A stretch of DNA of 64,000 bases. It comes from a virus. Of this stretch, positions 1 through 7,039 are shown one piece after another; position 1 is the stretch's first letter, and each line of letters opens with the position of its first letter. The translations under genes and the position numbers were made by a program. The notes beneath the pieces are model-generated. The model did no database searches. It saw only the letters and a list, made by a program, of their open reading frames with translations, and was not told where the DNA came from. Location: positions 124,001-188,000 of the IMG/VR virus record IMGVR_UViG_3300024239_000015; one strand, 5' to 3'.

Positions 1-245
1 AATGGAGTGAGGCCAAACCGAGGAATAGCAGCTTGAACAAACTCTTTGACTAAACCATCGGCTGTGTCGGTCTCTTCGTACTCTAAAGCAACGGTTTCTT
101 TCAGCTGAATATCGTGGTCTCCTACTAAAGGGGTAACGAACACCCCTTGATACACGAAGGGTTGGTCTTCTTCAAGTAACCGACGACGAAGCATATCCGC
201 TTCGCTAAAGTCTTTGTTCTTAGTGATGGATACGACGTTGTCCAT
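1..245 (-). CDS. Hypothetical protein, C-terminus outside window
   Basis: Partial gene cut by the left edge of the window. Reading leftward from an ATG at 245 gives 81 residues without a stop, beginning MDNVVSITKNKDFSEADML. An SD-like GGAGG lies about ten bases upstream, inside the end of the preceding gene, which stops one base before this start. The visible part is acidic and contains the segment PFVYQGVFVTPLVGDHD. I do not recognise the family. It is the last visible member of the leftward accessory operon that starts near 3423. Confidence 0.7.
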   Translation of the reverse strand, partial: MDNVVSITKNKDFSEADMLRRRLLEEDQPFVYQGVFVTPLVGDHDIQLKETVALEYEETDTADGLVKEFVQAAIPRFGLTP

Positions 246-246
246 T

Positions 247-600
247 CTACTCGCCTCCGCGATAAGTGTACTCAACAGCAAGTTTGAACTTGACCTCTAC
301 GGGCACAAATTCCAACCCATCGGGCGTAGCGATTGTAAATCCAAGTGGGTCGCCTACCCATTCTAAAAATAAACTACCTGTCCATTTATTGGCTTTGATC
401 ATCAACGTGGGATCACAAAAACACAACTGGACGTTGTAAAGTCCAGTGACTCGTAAACTTACGGCTTGGTGATCCGACCACCCTTGAGTGAATAACTCTA
501 GAGAAAGATCTAGAGGAGTCCCATCGAGCATACAGACAGCGAGGTCAGTGATTTGTGCATGTGCTGCGGTTACTTTCAGATCGGTAATTTTGATGTTCAT
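247..600 (-). CDS. Hypothetical protein (117 aa)
   Basis: Unrecognised 117-aa protein rich in beta-type sequence (alternating hydrophobic residues such as VSLRVTGLYNVQLCF), with no membrane segment. Its start is preceded by a run of nine G on the coding strand (positions 606-614), which can only act as a purine-rich ribosome-binding site. Homopolymers of that length are prone to length change. Its stop sits directly against the start of the next gene, so translation is probably coupled. Function unknown. Confidence 0.75.
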   Translation of the reverse strand: MNIKITDLKVTAAHAQITDLAVCMLDGTPLDLSLELFTQGWSDHQAVSLRVTGLYNVQLCFCDPTLMIKANKWTGSLFLEWVGDPLGFTIATPDGLEFVPVEVKFKLAVEYTYRGGE

Positions 601-620
601 TTAAACCCCCCCCCTTTGGA

Positions 621-1148
621 TCACCAACGATCGGCTATGCTTTTGACCATGACTAACCACTGTTTACGGTACGTTTGTGAAACGATTTGATACGCCAAAC
701 GTTCATAATACTTCGGTTTATCTGTAGAAAGAAACACGGTATCAAAGTGGTGTCTACAGTGGTCTTCTAAAGTCCTCACTAGCAATTTCCCTACTCCAGA
801 ACGCTGCCACTGCCACGCTACGCAAAGTTGGTTCAACGAAACGCACTCTGCATCAAACGCACAAGGACTGGCGTTAAGAAAGCCGATCAATACCCCATTG
901 TCAACGTACACCCCAAGCGTTACACTTTTAGGACGAGTTAGGTCTTCTAGAAAGCGATCAAAGTACTCATTAGCTACAGCACGATTAGTGAGTGTCGTTT
1001 GGTGTGCGCCTAGAAAGATTTCTACAACGCGTTGATGGTCTGTTCCTTCTATGACAGCCACGTAACAGGACGTTGTGTCCGTATCCCGTAAGACGTGCTG
1101 AGTTTGGTGCGCGTCGCTCATTAGGTCCTTCAGTTCAGGTGTGCTCAT
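621..1148 (-). CDS. GNAT-family N-acetyltransferase
   Basis: A 175-aa protein with the layout of a single GNAT domain. The segment CVAWQWQRSGVGKLLV (about residues 109-124) fits motif A with the Q/R-x-x-G-x-G acetyl-CoA pyrophosphate loop (QRSGVG). It follows strand LNQLCVAW and is followed by a C-terminal part, FLSTDKPKYYERLAYQIV, typical of the end of GNAT folds. The substrate cannot be told from sequence; phage GNATs may modify host proteins, nucleotides or DNA. The start overlaps the stop of the upstream HTH gene (ATGA), and AAAAGGA provides the ribosome site. Confidence 0.8.
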   Translation of the reverse strand: MSTPELKDLMSDAHQTQHVLRDTDTTSCYVAVIEGTDHQRVVEIFLGAHQTTLTNRAVANEYFDRFLEDLTRPKSVTLGVYVDNGVLIGFLNASPCAFDAECVSLNQLCVAWQWQRSGVGKLLVRTLEDHCRHHFDTVFLSTDKPKYYERLAYQIVSQTYRKQWLVMVKSIADRW

Positions 1149-1417
1149 GTTGGTTCCTTTTCTGGTTCAGAAAGTGACTTTAGCCAGTTGATGAATTTCT
1201 CACGCTCCCATCTCGGACTTCCTCCCAATTTAAAATCTGGGAGAGGCACTGCCGTAATATTCCCGCGAGAGTCCCTAAGTGGCACGTAGTCAGGGTGTTC
1301 CGGAGAGTACCGCATCCTCTCCAGAGTACGACGACTAACGCTTAGAAGACGGTATATGTCAGACAGTGTTAAGTACCTCGGTATTTCCCAAGATACACCA
1401 CCGGAAATAATCATCAT
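1145..1417 (-). CDS. AlpA/excisionase-like HTH DNA-binding protein
   Basis: A 90-aa protein with a winged-helix pattern of the AlpA/excisionase (MerR-like) type: YLTLSDIYRLLSVSRRTLERM forms the recognition helix-turn-helix (about residues 15-35). It is followed by a positively charged wing and the hallmark FKLGGSPRWEREKFINWL (residues 62-79), where such proteins usually read P-x-x-LGG-R-W-x-x-x-x-I-x-x-W. Likely a small transcription regulator acting on phage or host promoters. No integrase is visible, so an excision role is unlikely. Start ATG overlaps the stop of the upstream gene. Confidence 0.7.
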   Translation of the reverse strand: MMIISGGVSWEIPRYLTLSDIYRLLSVSRRTLERMRYSPEHPDYVPLRDSRGNITAVPLPDFKLGGSPRWEREKFINWLKSLSEPEKEPT

Positions 1418-1719
1418 TCTACCACCGCCTCGTATAGGTTAAAGGTAATGACCGGCTCTACGCTCCGGTCGGTTAAACGCTCGCTGATGTAACAGAACGG
1501 TCCGTTGTCTGGGTGGTCTAACCACACCACGAGGTTGTTGTTCTCAAAGAAACTCAGCGCTTCGTAATAGTTTCCACGGCTAGGCCAGACGTGGGAGATG
1601 GGTAGTTGTGTGGACAACTGCTTCACTAACGGGTTCAGCGTTTTAAAGTGCGCTCGAAGTACCGCGTCTGTCGTAGGAGAGACGGTGGTACCGATTTTGA
1701 TGTCGACGTATTCGTACAT
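1414..1719 (-). CDS. Small protein with VVW-PxxGxFCxY motif (paralogue of 2156-2389)
   Basis: Unrecognised 101-aa cytosolic protein. The segment NNLVVWLDHPDNGPFCYISERL (split here as NNLVVWLDHPDNG and PFCYISERL) resembles ECVVVWVSTPNKPGHFCKYLERD in the gene at 2156-2389. The two genes therefore probably share a short domain with a conserved VVW, a Pro-Asn/Asp pair and F-C-x-Y. Ribosome site GAGG lies eight bases before the ATG. Function unknown. Confidence 0.7.
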   Translation of the reverse strand: MYEYVDIKIGTTVSPTTDAVLRAHFKTLNPLVKQLSTQLPISHVWPSRGNYYEALSFFENNNLVVWLDHPDNGPFCYISERLTDRSVEPVITFNLYEAVVE

Positions 1720-1722
1720 GGT

Positions 1723-2145
1723 TCAATCCTCTTCTTCCCAATCGATGCAAGCGGTCGCTACACGAACCGATTCATCGCCACTGTATGGGGTGACCAATGA
1801 ACACTGCAACCACACCCGGTCTTTAGGGGCGCAATAAGGACTATCAAAACAGACGTACGTTTGTCTCCAGGTCAACAAAGGAGCATGGCAGTTGTTCTTC
1901 ACATCCATTGCTTGGGTTATTTTCCACTCAACGCGATGCTGGTGTTTGTGTTGTGGGTTGCGTGTTTCCCAAACGTTACAGACCGCAAAGAAAGTTTCTG
2001 TACCGGAATTCATTCCAATTTCAGACAATTCAACTGAGATGTGTGACGGTACCAAATACACCAGGTTCTGCGCAGCACAGGTGACTCCACAAACGGTAGT
2101 GTGCATGAGTTCCGATGGCGGTAAATCAATTTCGATTCGTTTCAT
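1723..2145 (-). CDS. Hypothetical protein (140 aa)
   Basis: Unrecognised protein of 140 residues, beginning MKRIEIDLPPSELMHTTV. It is cysteine-containing (several Cys spread along the chain, including CGVTCAAQN near residue 19) but has no recognisable zinc-ribbon spacing. It ends in an acidic tail. A good GAGTAGACT-type ribosome site precedes the ATG. It lies in the same leftward operon as its neighbours, with gaps of only a few bases. Confidence 0.7.
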   Translation of the reverse strand: MKRIEIDLPPSELMHTTVCGVTCAAQNLVYLVPSHISVELSEIGMNSGTETFFAVCNVWETRNPQHKHQHRVEWKITQAMDVKNNCHAPLLTWRQTYVCFDSPYCAPKDRVWLQCSLVTPYSGDESVRVATACIDWEEED

Positions 2146-2155
2146 AGTCTACTCC

Positions 2156-2389
2156 TCAGTCCCGTTCCAGGTACTTACAGAAATGTCCCGGTTTGTTCGG
2201 CGTGGATACCCATACGACCACACATTCCTCTTTAGGTTGTACGACGATGGGATTGTTTTTAGCGTACTCAGAATCACTCAGATCGACGTGAATACAAGCA
2301 GGTTGATCGAGCATGCTCTTTTCACCAAAAGCGCTTAGAATCAATTCTACGGCTCTTTGTGGGCAATCTTGATTTAGTACTTGGTACAT
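2156..2389 (-). CDS. Small protein with VVW-PxxGxFCxY motif (77 aa)
   Basis: The start is taken at the ATG at 2389 (MYQVLNQD), because AAGGAA lies eight bases upstream; the longer open frame would overlap the preceding gene without a ribosome site. The C-terminus ECVVVWVSTPNKPGHFCKY matches the end of the gene at 1414-1719, suggesting duplication within the operon. Function unknown; no membrane segment. Confidence 0.65.
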   Translation of the reverse strand: MYQVLNQDCPQRAVELILSAFGEKSMLDQPACIHVDLSDSEYAKNNPIVVQPKEECVVVWVSTPNKPGHFCKYLERD

Positions 2390-2394
2390 ACCGT

Positions 2395-3423
2395 TTATTC
2401 CTTCTCTTTTAATCCGAATGAGTTTATAACAGGAGTGGTTTTTAACAGCTCTTGTAAACGTTCCCACTCGCCCTCTACTGTCAACGCGATGAAGTCTATC
2501 CCACCAACAGTTCTTGGTGGGGTACCCAGGAACCCAAGGAAGACAGGTTCTCTTTTAACTGGTGGTTCATCAGGAACTTTAACCTCACACGCCAATCCAC
2601 CGCGATACACATAAGCGTACGTTAAGCGATCGTCAAAGTCGTCGTCTTCGTGCGCCCATACCGCTAACAGTTGTCCTTCTTCAGCTACAAGAAACGGAGA
2701 GACTAATGTAAAGAACGCTTGTAAGCAATCCGGATACACCTTCCCTTCTCTGTGTAACTCCAGTTTCTTCCGATCGACTTCCGTGGTCAGTAACTCGTAG
2801 AACCATTCTTCGTCCTTAAAGTCTTCTGAGAAAAAGAAATGTGGACGTTGGATTTGTTCTAAGTGAGTATAAGGCCAACCTAGAGACAAATCAAAAGGAA
2901 CGTCCTTCTCGTAGTGGTGTTCGATTGCTTCCAGGAACTCAGGTATCCGAGGGAAGAATTTTCCCTCAGGGTCTTTGAGTTTTATCTGAACGTGTACTTT
3001 ATGGCGATCGCTCATGCTGTTATTCTCTTCGTCCTCAGACCACTCGACCTCGGCTATAATCACACGTCCCATACCCCTTGGGTAATCGACGGTAAAGTCC
3101 GATACCTGCGCGTGCACTCTATCGCTAGGTGGCGTGTATTTATCCGACATATTCGCGTACGTCTGTTTGGACTCCACGGTCACCTCTTCCAGATTGGAAG
3201 AACGTTCACACGTAAAACGAACCCAAAACTCATGAGGCTCGTTTACGCGGTAGGTGTTAAAGGCACCTTCGAGACAATACGTGCATGAGTCCACAGCGGT
3301 AAGTTTTGTGGGGGTGTACGTACCTCCTTCTGGCAATAACACCGACAGTGTGCTTATGGAGAATTCTCCATGCTGTATAGTGAAATTCTTAGGTAAACGT
3401 ACGTCGTATTCTTTTAGTTCCAT
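2395..3423 (-). CDS. Hypothetical protein (342 aa)
   Basis: First gene of the leftward accessory operon, 342 aa, strongly acidic, with no signal peptide or membrane segment. The N-terminal half looks beta-rich (MELKEYDVRLPKNFTIQHG and later strands); the C-terminal half has Trp/Phe-rich acidic stretches such as HFFFSEDFKDEEWFYELL. Not recognised. A degenerate copy of the leftward promoter motif lies at 3460-3479, about 40 bases upstream, and a terminator hairpin at 3531-3555 separates it from the preceding unit. Confidence 0.75.
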   Translation of the reverse strand: MELKEYDVRLPKNFTIQHGEFSISTLSVLLPEGGTYTPTKLTAVDSCTYCLEGAFNTYRVNEPHEFWVRFTCERSSNLEEVTVESKQTYANMSDKYTPPSDRVHAQVSDFTVDYPRGMGRVIIAEVEWSEDEENNSMSDRHKVHVQIKLKDPEGKFFPRIPEFLEAIEHHYEKDVPFDLSLGWPYTHLEQIQRPHFFFSEDFKDEEWFYELLTTEVDRKKLELHREGKVYPDCLQAFFTLVSPFLVAEEGQLLAVWAHEDDDFDDRLTYAYVYRGGLACEVKVPDEPPVKREPVFLGFLGTPPRTVGGIDFIALTVEGEWERLQELLKTTPVINSFGLKEKE

Positions 3424-3459
3424 GGTACTCTCCGATGGTTCTTTAGTTTAGTTCCTAAA

Positions 3460-3479
3460 GATAATGTAGGTCTATAAAC
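3460..3479 (-). promoter_or_regulatory. Leftward promoter-like motif (degenerate)
   Basis: On the minus strand this reads TTTATAGACCTACATTATC preceded by TCGAA. It aligns base for base in spacing with the conserved motif TATAGGTATTTAATAT seen at 28519, 32954, 52395 and 60317. It sits just upstream of the gene starting at 3423. Promoter function is inferred from position and repetition. Confidence 0.45.
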
Positions 3480-3512
3480 ACTTCGATTAGTCTATGCTGT
3501 GAATTATGACAC

Positions 3513-3555
3513 AAAAAAAGAAACGGCATACGGGGAGGGTGTGAAACCCTCCCCG
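3513..3555 (-). terminator. Rho-independent terminator
   Basis: Perfect 10-bp stem CGGGGAGGGT / ACCCTCCCCG with a 5-base loop. On the minus strand it is followed by TATGCCGTTTC and then a run of seven T. It ends the leftward unit closing with the gene at 3563. Confidence 0.85.
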
Positions 3556-3562
3556 CTTTGCG

Positions 3563-4021
3563 TTAATGGAGCACTCTGACTTTTACTTTTTCTATCTTAA
3601 ACAGAATACACGCAGTTTCGGTATCTTCGTCCACGGTTTCGATCGCCATGTAGAGTACGTCGTCTGTAGGCACGAATAACGTACAACGGACTGCTATATC
3701 TGCTTTGGCTTCACTGCAAATATAAAACAACGTCAGGACGCACTCTAGAACTCGATCAGGAAACGCGTTCAGCTCAAGCTCGACAAGCGCTGAGTCAATA
3801 AACTCACTTGCGATGTCTCCAAACGCATCTCCTGCGCCTCTCACGCACTCTAGACACAGCACTTCTTCCAGTGACCCTTCTGCTTCTTCTGGTGTTGTGA
3901 ACACATACCCTTCTACGATGTACTGTGTAAGCTCCCCGTTAATTAACCGCACTAAGTGTTCTTGCGTATCCCGTTGCTGTTGTGTGAGGTGTTCGGTCTC
4001 TACAGTCTCTACTATCGGCAT
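3563..4021 (-). CDS. Hypothetical protein (152 aa)
   Basis: Unrecognised acidic protein of 152 aa, predicted soluble and mixed helical. It starts MPIVETVETEHLTQQQRD behind AAAAAGGAG. It is the last gene of a four-gene leftward unit starting at 5586 and is followed by the terminator at 3513-3555. The two genes before it encode membrane-anchored proteins, so it may work with them, but no motif gives a role. Confidence 0.7.
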   Translation of the reverse strand: MPIVETVETEHLTQQQRDTQEHLVRLINGELTQYIVEGYVFTTPEEAEGSLEEVLCLECVRGAGDAFGDIASEFIDSALVELELNAFPDRVLECVLTLFYICSEAKADIAVRCTLFVPTDDVLYMAIETVDEDTETACILFKIEKVKVRVLH

Positions 4022-4045
4022 AGCGTACTCCTTTTTTCTTCAGAT

Positions 4046-4459
4046 TCACTGGATTACTTTGAATCCACGATCGAATATTGCTAATCTCACTAACTCTTCA
4101 ATGAGCTCTGGGTCTTTCGCACACGTGTATTTAACGACTTCTCCATCCTTTACCATGATACTTAATACCTCACGGTCTCCCATTAAGACCCTCGCGTAAT
4201 GCGGAAACATCACGACTTCTAGATCCTCACGCGTACGTACACACATGGTGGATTTCCCCATACCAGGAACATCGACGATTTCATCGGAGACTTCCTTAAA
4301 ACCCGCCAAATGGTTTTGTAAGTCATAGAAAAGCGGGAGCAAACGCTGTCGTTGCTCCCGCTTCATCGCTTTGTGTTTTAACCACAGATACCTTACCAAG
4401 TGTAACAGTAACACCGAACACGCCCCTACGACAATTCCTAACAGCAAAGTTTCTGACAT
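4046..4459 (-). CDS. Membrane-anchored hypothetical protein (137 aa)
   Basis: 137 aa with one N-terminal membrane segment (about residues 4-24, LLLGIVVGACSVLLLHLV) followed by a basic stretch (KHKAMKREQRQR), so the C-terminal domain should face the cytoplasm. The GMGKST sequence near residue 66 is not a proper P-loop because the first Gly is missing. Same architecture as the next gene upstream (4470-4871); both end in a short helical region. Function unknown. Confidence 0.7.
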   Translation of the reverse strand: MSETLLLGIVVGACSVLLLHLVRYLWLKHKAMKREQRQRLLPLFYDLQNHLAGFKEVSDEIVDVPGMGKSTMCVRTREDLEVVMFPHYARVLMGDREVLSIMVKDGEVVKYTCAKDPELIEELVRLAIFDRGFKVIQ

Positions 4460-4469
4460 GTCTCACTCC

Positions 4470-4871
4470 TTACGCAAATGCTTTGTTGATTAATTGTTTT
4501 GCTTCTTCTACGTCACCAGTAAACACAAAGTGTGTTACTTCCGTGGTTCCGTCCTTTCCCGTGTGGTGATGGATTCTTACTAACTGTCCTCCCTGGTACG
4601 ACAGTTGCACGTAGTTCTCACACACGTACACGGTGTAGCTTCCTTTCCCGTAGCTTGAGACTTCAAACGTACGTCCTGTCTCTCCACTGGTGACGTCTCG
4701 GGCGTACTCGTAATGAAACCCCCAATCCGCTGGAGTGCTCAATTTGTATAAAACCTCTTCTACGTAAGGCTTGTGGCGATTTTGTTCTCTTTGTTCTAGA
4801 TCTGCCAACCAGCCTATTAACAGCAGGCCAGCGAACACCGTCAACACAACGTAGATCGTATTCTCATTCAT
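4470..4871 (-). CDS. Membrane-anchored hypothetical protein (133 aa)
   Basis: 133 aa with an N-terminal membrane segment (about residues 5-23, TIYVVLTVFAGLLLIGWLA), a charged linker (EQREQNRHK), then a soluble domain with a probable beta-sheet (YTVYVCENYVQLSYQGGQLV) and a final helix. Size and layout match the downstream gene at 4046-4459, suggesting a pair of inner-membrane-anchored proteins. Not recognised. Confidence 0.7.
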   Translation of the reverse strand: MNENTIYVVLTVFAGLLLIGWLADLEQREQNRHKPYVEEVLYKLSTPADWGFHYEYARDVTSGETGRTFEVSSYGKGSYTVYVCENYVQLSYQGGQLVRIHHHTGKDGTTEVTHFVFTGDVEEAKQLINKAFA

Positions 4872-4881
4872 TTCTCTCTCC

Positions 4882-5586
4882 TCAGTTTTTTGTTTGTACG
4901 TAACGGTCTAACAGTTCCCAATTCAATGGCGTATACAAAGGTTCTATTTGTAACCCTTCTTTACTGAACGTGAGTACCTGCCCTTTGTGTTTCTCTATCA
5001 GCCCTAATTCGGCTTTCCCTAGTATCCGGTGTTCCTTTTTATACACCGAGTATTTCTTCCATCGAGCTTGCATTTTCTTTTTATCTCTGGTGTCCTTAAA
5101 GTCTCCAGCAAAGAAGCTCTGGAATAAACCCAACTTTGCTGTAGGTAAACCACACACCCGCACCACGGCTTCTGACTGTTGGACAAAGACTTGATCTACA
5201 GCCTGTTCTTTTAACGCCTCGAGGTGTTCTACTAATTGTCCTTCTGCGTCTTTAAAAACCTTCAGTACTTTCCCTACCGTAACACGCTCCCCTACGGTTT
5301 CTGTTAAACGTTTCGCTAGACTCCCCATGCGTTTATACAACAATGAAACGTCCTCCACCAACAAGTGTTCAAAGAACGCAACCTGCGAGCAGCTAGACGT
5401 ATTCCCAAACGACTGCGTGTACGTAAGGTCTGGGTGATACAACACTTGTAGACAGGCAGATATTTCTTTTGGGGAGATTCCTAATTCTACTTTCATGTAT
5501 TTACGGATCTGTTTGTTCAGTAACTTATCGAATACCACGACTGGTTCTTTATGACTGTAGTCTCCGTATTTCATCACTCTACGCAT
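4882..5586 (-). CDS. Hypothetical protein (234 aa)
   Basis: Lysine-rich soluble protein of 234 aa that opens the leftward unit 5586-3563. The first ATG is used (MRRVMKYGDYS); a second ATG four codons later is also possible. The protein is helical in the middle (HLEALKEQAVDQVFVQQ) and very basic near residues 165-190 (DTRDKKKMQARWKKYSVYKK), which could bind nucleic acid. A clear promoter-like motif lies 35-52 bases upstream. Function unknown. Confidence 0.7.
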   Translation of the reverse strand: MRRVMKYGDYSHKEPVVVFDKLLNKQIRKYMKVELGISPKEISACLQVLYHPDLTYTQSFGNTSSCSQVAFFEHLLVEDVSLLYKRMGSLAKRLTETVGERVTVGKVLKVFKDAEGQLVEHLEALKEQAVDQVFVQQSEAVVRVCGLPTAKLGLFQSFFAGDFKDTRDKKKMQARWKKYSVYKKEHRILGKAELGLIEKHKGQVLTFSKEGLQIEPLYTPLNWELLDRYVQTKN

Positions 5587-5620
5587 GGTACGTATACCTT
5601 TGATTGATTGTCTCTACCTG

Positions 5621-5638
5621 TATATTAAATACCTGTAA
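5621..5638 (-). promoter_or_regulatory. Leftward promoter-like motif
   Basis: Minus strand reads TTACAGGTATTTAATATA, matching the recurrent motif TATAGGTATTTAATAT. It stands between a terminator-like hairpin (5660-5680) and the gene starting at 5586, the standard arrangement for unit boundaries in this window. Confidence 0.6.
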
Positions 5639-5659
5639 TTCTTTCCAGACCGCATAGAC

Positions 5660-5968
5660 GGGAGGGGTGTGTCCCCTCCCTCTTAGCTACTGGACTCTCG
5701 TCTTAGGAGAAGGGTAGTGGGTGTAAGCACCCACGCTACTCCTGTCTGTCTAGAGAGAGTACTACCTCTCTCTAGGGATAGGGATGGTGAGTGTCTGGAC
5801 ACTCACACTACTGAAGGATACTGTCTGTATTATGACAGACAGTTCTCTCTCCTGTATCTGTAGATACAGGGAATAAGGATATCGTTCATAGAGAGGATAA
5901 GGAAGTCATTCACTACGTTCATTCCTCTATACCTTATCTCTCTATTCTCTCTACTATATTAACTAATA
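5660..5968 (-). ncRNA. Candidate leftward structured RNA: tandem hairpin array
   Basis: Gene-free stretch between the leftward operon (start 5586) and the rightward endolysin pair. It holds a row of strong hairpins: GGGAGGGG/CCCCTCCC (5660-5680), GTGGGTG/CACCCAC, CTAGAGAGAG/CTCTCTCTAG with loop TACTAC, GTGAGTGTC/GACACTCAC, CTGTCTGT/ACAGACAG with loop ATTATG, CCTGTATC/GATACAGG, and a longer imperfect GATAAGG/CCTTATC arm near 5900-5945. The leftmost hairpin resembles the unit-ending hairpins elsewhere (followed by TATGCGG), and a partial promoter-like motif with TTAATATA lies at 5953-5968. A leftward transcript is therefore the simplest reading. A replication origin, packaging signal or terminator array remains possible. 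No convincing protein is encoded. Confidence 0.4.
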
Positions 5969-6105
5969 GTTACACACACAAAAAGCCCCACCCCAACCCC
6001 TCCCATTGCTGGAAAGAGGCAGTAGTCAGTGACTACATAGTATACGTAGACTCAGTGTAAAAAATAACTATTCTTTGATACAAAGAGTAGTGAGCGAGGT
6101 GTGTG

Positions 6106-6366
6106 ATGCAACAATCTGTAACCATTCCTGCGAATGGGTATATAAAGGTTTTAGTGAACGTACGTCCTGGTGCTGTGTTCTCTGTAGTGCCTGGTGTAGG
6201 AGGACACATGCACGTCGAGTTCACGGTAGTCGACGGAGGACATCGATATCTGTGGGATAAAGCGAGTGTAAACAGTCCTACGTGGCATGTGGTAGACTGT
6301 CCTATGGCTGAAGTGTATGTAAAGGCAGACGTAGCTGCTGGTGTATTTGAATGGAGAAACCCATGA
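6106..6366 (+). CDS. Small beta-rich protein upstream of endolysin
   Basis: 86-aa protein read from ATG at 6106 (a GTG one codon earlier is too close to the GAGG ribosome site). Sequence such as IPANGYIKVLVNVRPGAV and HMHVEFTVVDGGHRYLW suggests a compact beta-sandwich. It has no membrane segment, so it is not a holin. Its stop overlaps the endolysin start (ATGA), so the two are co-translated. It could be a small virion decoration or lysis-associated protein; function unknown. Confidence 0.7.
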   Translation: MQQSVTIPANGYIKVLVNVRPGAVFSVVPGVGGHMHVEFTVVDGGHRYLWDKASVNSPTWHVVDCPMAEVYVKADVAAGVFEWRNP

Positions 6367-6974
6367 AACAACCGTTAACGAAGAATGAATGTATCCACGA
6401 AGTCGTGGTGGTAGAAGGTGGGTACGTGGATGACCCGAATGACTTAGGGGGAGAGACCAACTATGGGATCACCAAAGAGACAGCAATGAAGTACAAACAC
6501 TGGTGGGCTCACTACAAGTGGGACGGAAACATGCGGACAATGCCAGTGGATTTTGTGTATGCGGTGTATGACGTGGAGTATTGGCAACGTTTGAACTTAG
6601 ACACCATCGCAAAACGCTCTGTAACGCTCGCTAGTCGATTATTTGACTTTGGTGTGAATGCTGGTATAGCTAACGCAGCACAAGCGCTACAACGCAGTTT
6701 AAACGTGTTAAATAAGCAGGGTACTTTGTATCCTGATATTGAGTTAGGGACGATCATTGGTCCTGTGACTCTAAAAGCGTTTGAAGGGTATGCGAATACC
6801 GTGACGAAAGACTCAGCTGGGTTTGAGAAACTGACGTTGATGATCTACGGTTTACAGATCGCACACTACGTGAAGATCTCGGAAGAGCGTCAGAAGAACG
6901 AAGACTTTACACGGGGGTGGGTGAACCGTGTATGGAAAGCATTCTGGAATTACGCGGAGTGGTTGACACCTTAG
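6363..6974 (+). CDS. Endolysin, GH108-type muramidase
   Basis: 203-aa lysozyme-like protein that should cleave the glycan backbone of peptidoglycan at the end of infection. The N-terminal motif VVVVEGGYVDDPNDLGGETNYGIT (given as VVVVEGGYVDDPN and DLGGETNYGIT, residues 14-37) is the signature of glycoside hydrolase family 108, with Glu18 as the expected catalytic acid. The C-terminal part, with ALQRSLNVLNKQG and TIIGPVTLKAF, fits the peptidoglycan-binding domain usually paired with it. No signal peptide, so it needs a holin or pinholin for release. Start chosen at 6363: GGAG lies six bases upstream and the ATG overlaps the previous stop. Confidence 0.9.
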   Translation: MKQPLTKNECIHEVVVVEGGYVDDPNDLGGETNYGITKETAMKYKHWWAHYKWDGNMRTMPVDFVYAVYDVEYWQRLNLDTIAKRSVTLASRLFDFGVNAGIANAAQALQRSLNVLNKQGTLYPDIELGTIIGPVTLKAFEGYANTVTKDSAGFEKLTLMIYGLQIAHYVKISEERQKNEDFTRGWVNRVWKAFWNYAEWLTP

Positions 6975-6979
6975 GTGTA

Positions 6980-7012
6980 GCATAGAGGGAGGCGTAAAGC
7001 CTCCCTCTATGC
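6980..7012. terminator. Bidirectional terminator hairpin
   Basis: Perfect 14-bp inverted repeat GCATAGAGGGAGGC / GCCTCCCTCTATGC with loop GTAAA between the convergent endolysin and beta-propeller genes. Confidence 0.8.
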
Positions 7013-7039
7013 TGGGTTTGTAACCAAGATACGAACTCG

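Noticed and set aside
4250-4270. GMGKST in the 137-aa membrane protein as a P-loop
   Set aside because: The first glycine of G-x-x-x-x-G-K-S/T is missing and no Walker B follows.
6033-6371. Minus-strand frame opposite the 86-aa gene and endolysin start
   Set aside because: No ribosome site; the rightward genes have good starts, ATGA coupling and a recognised product.
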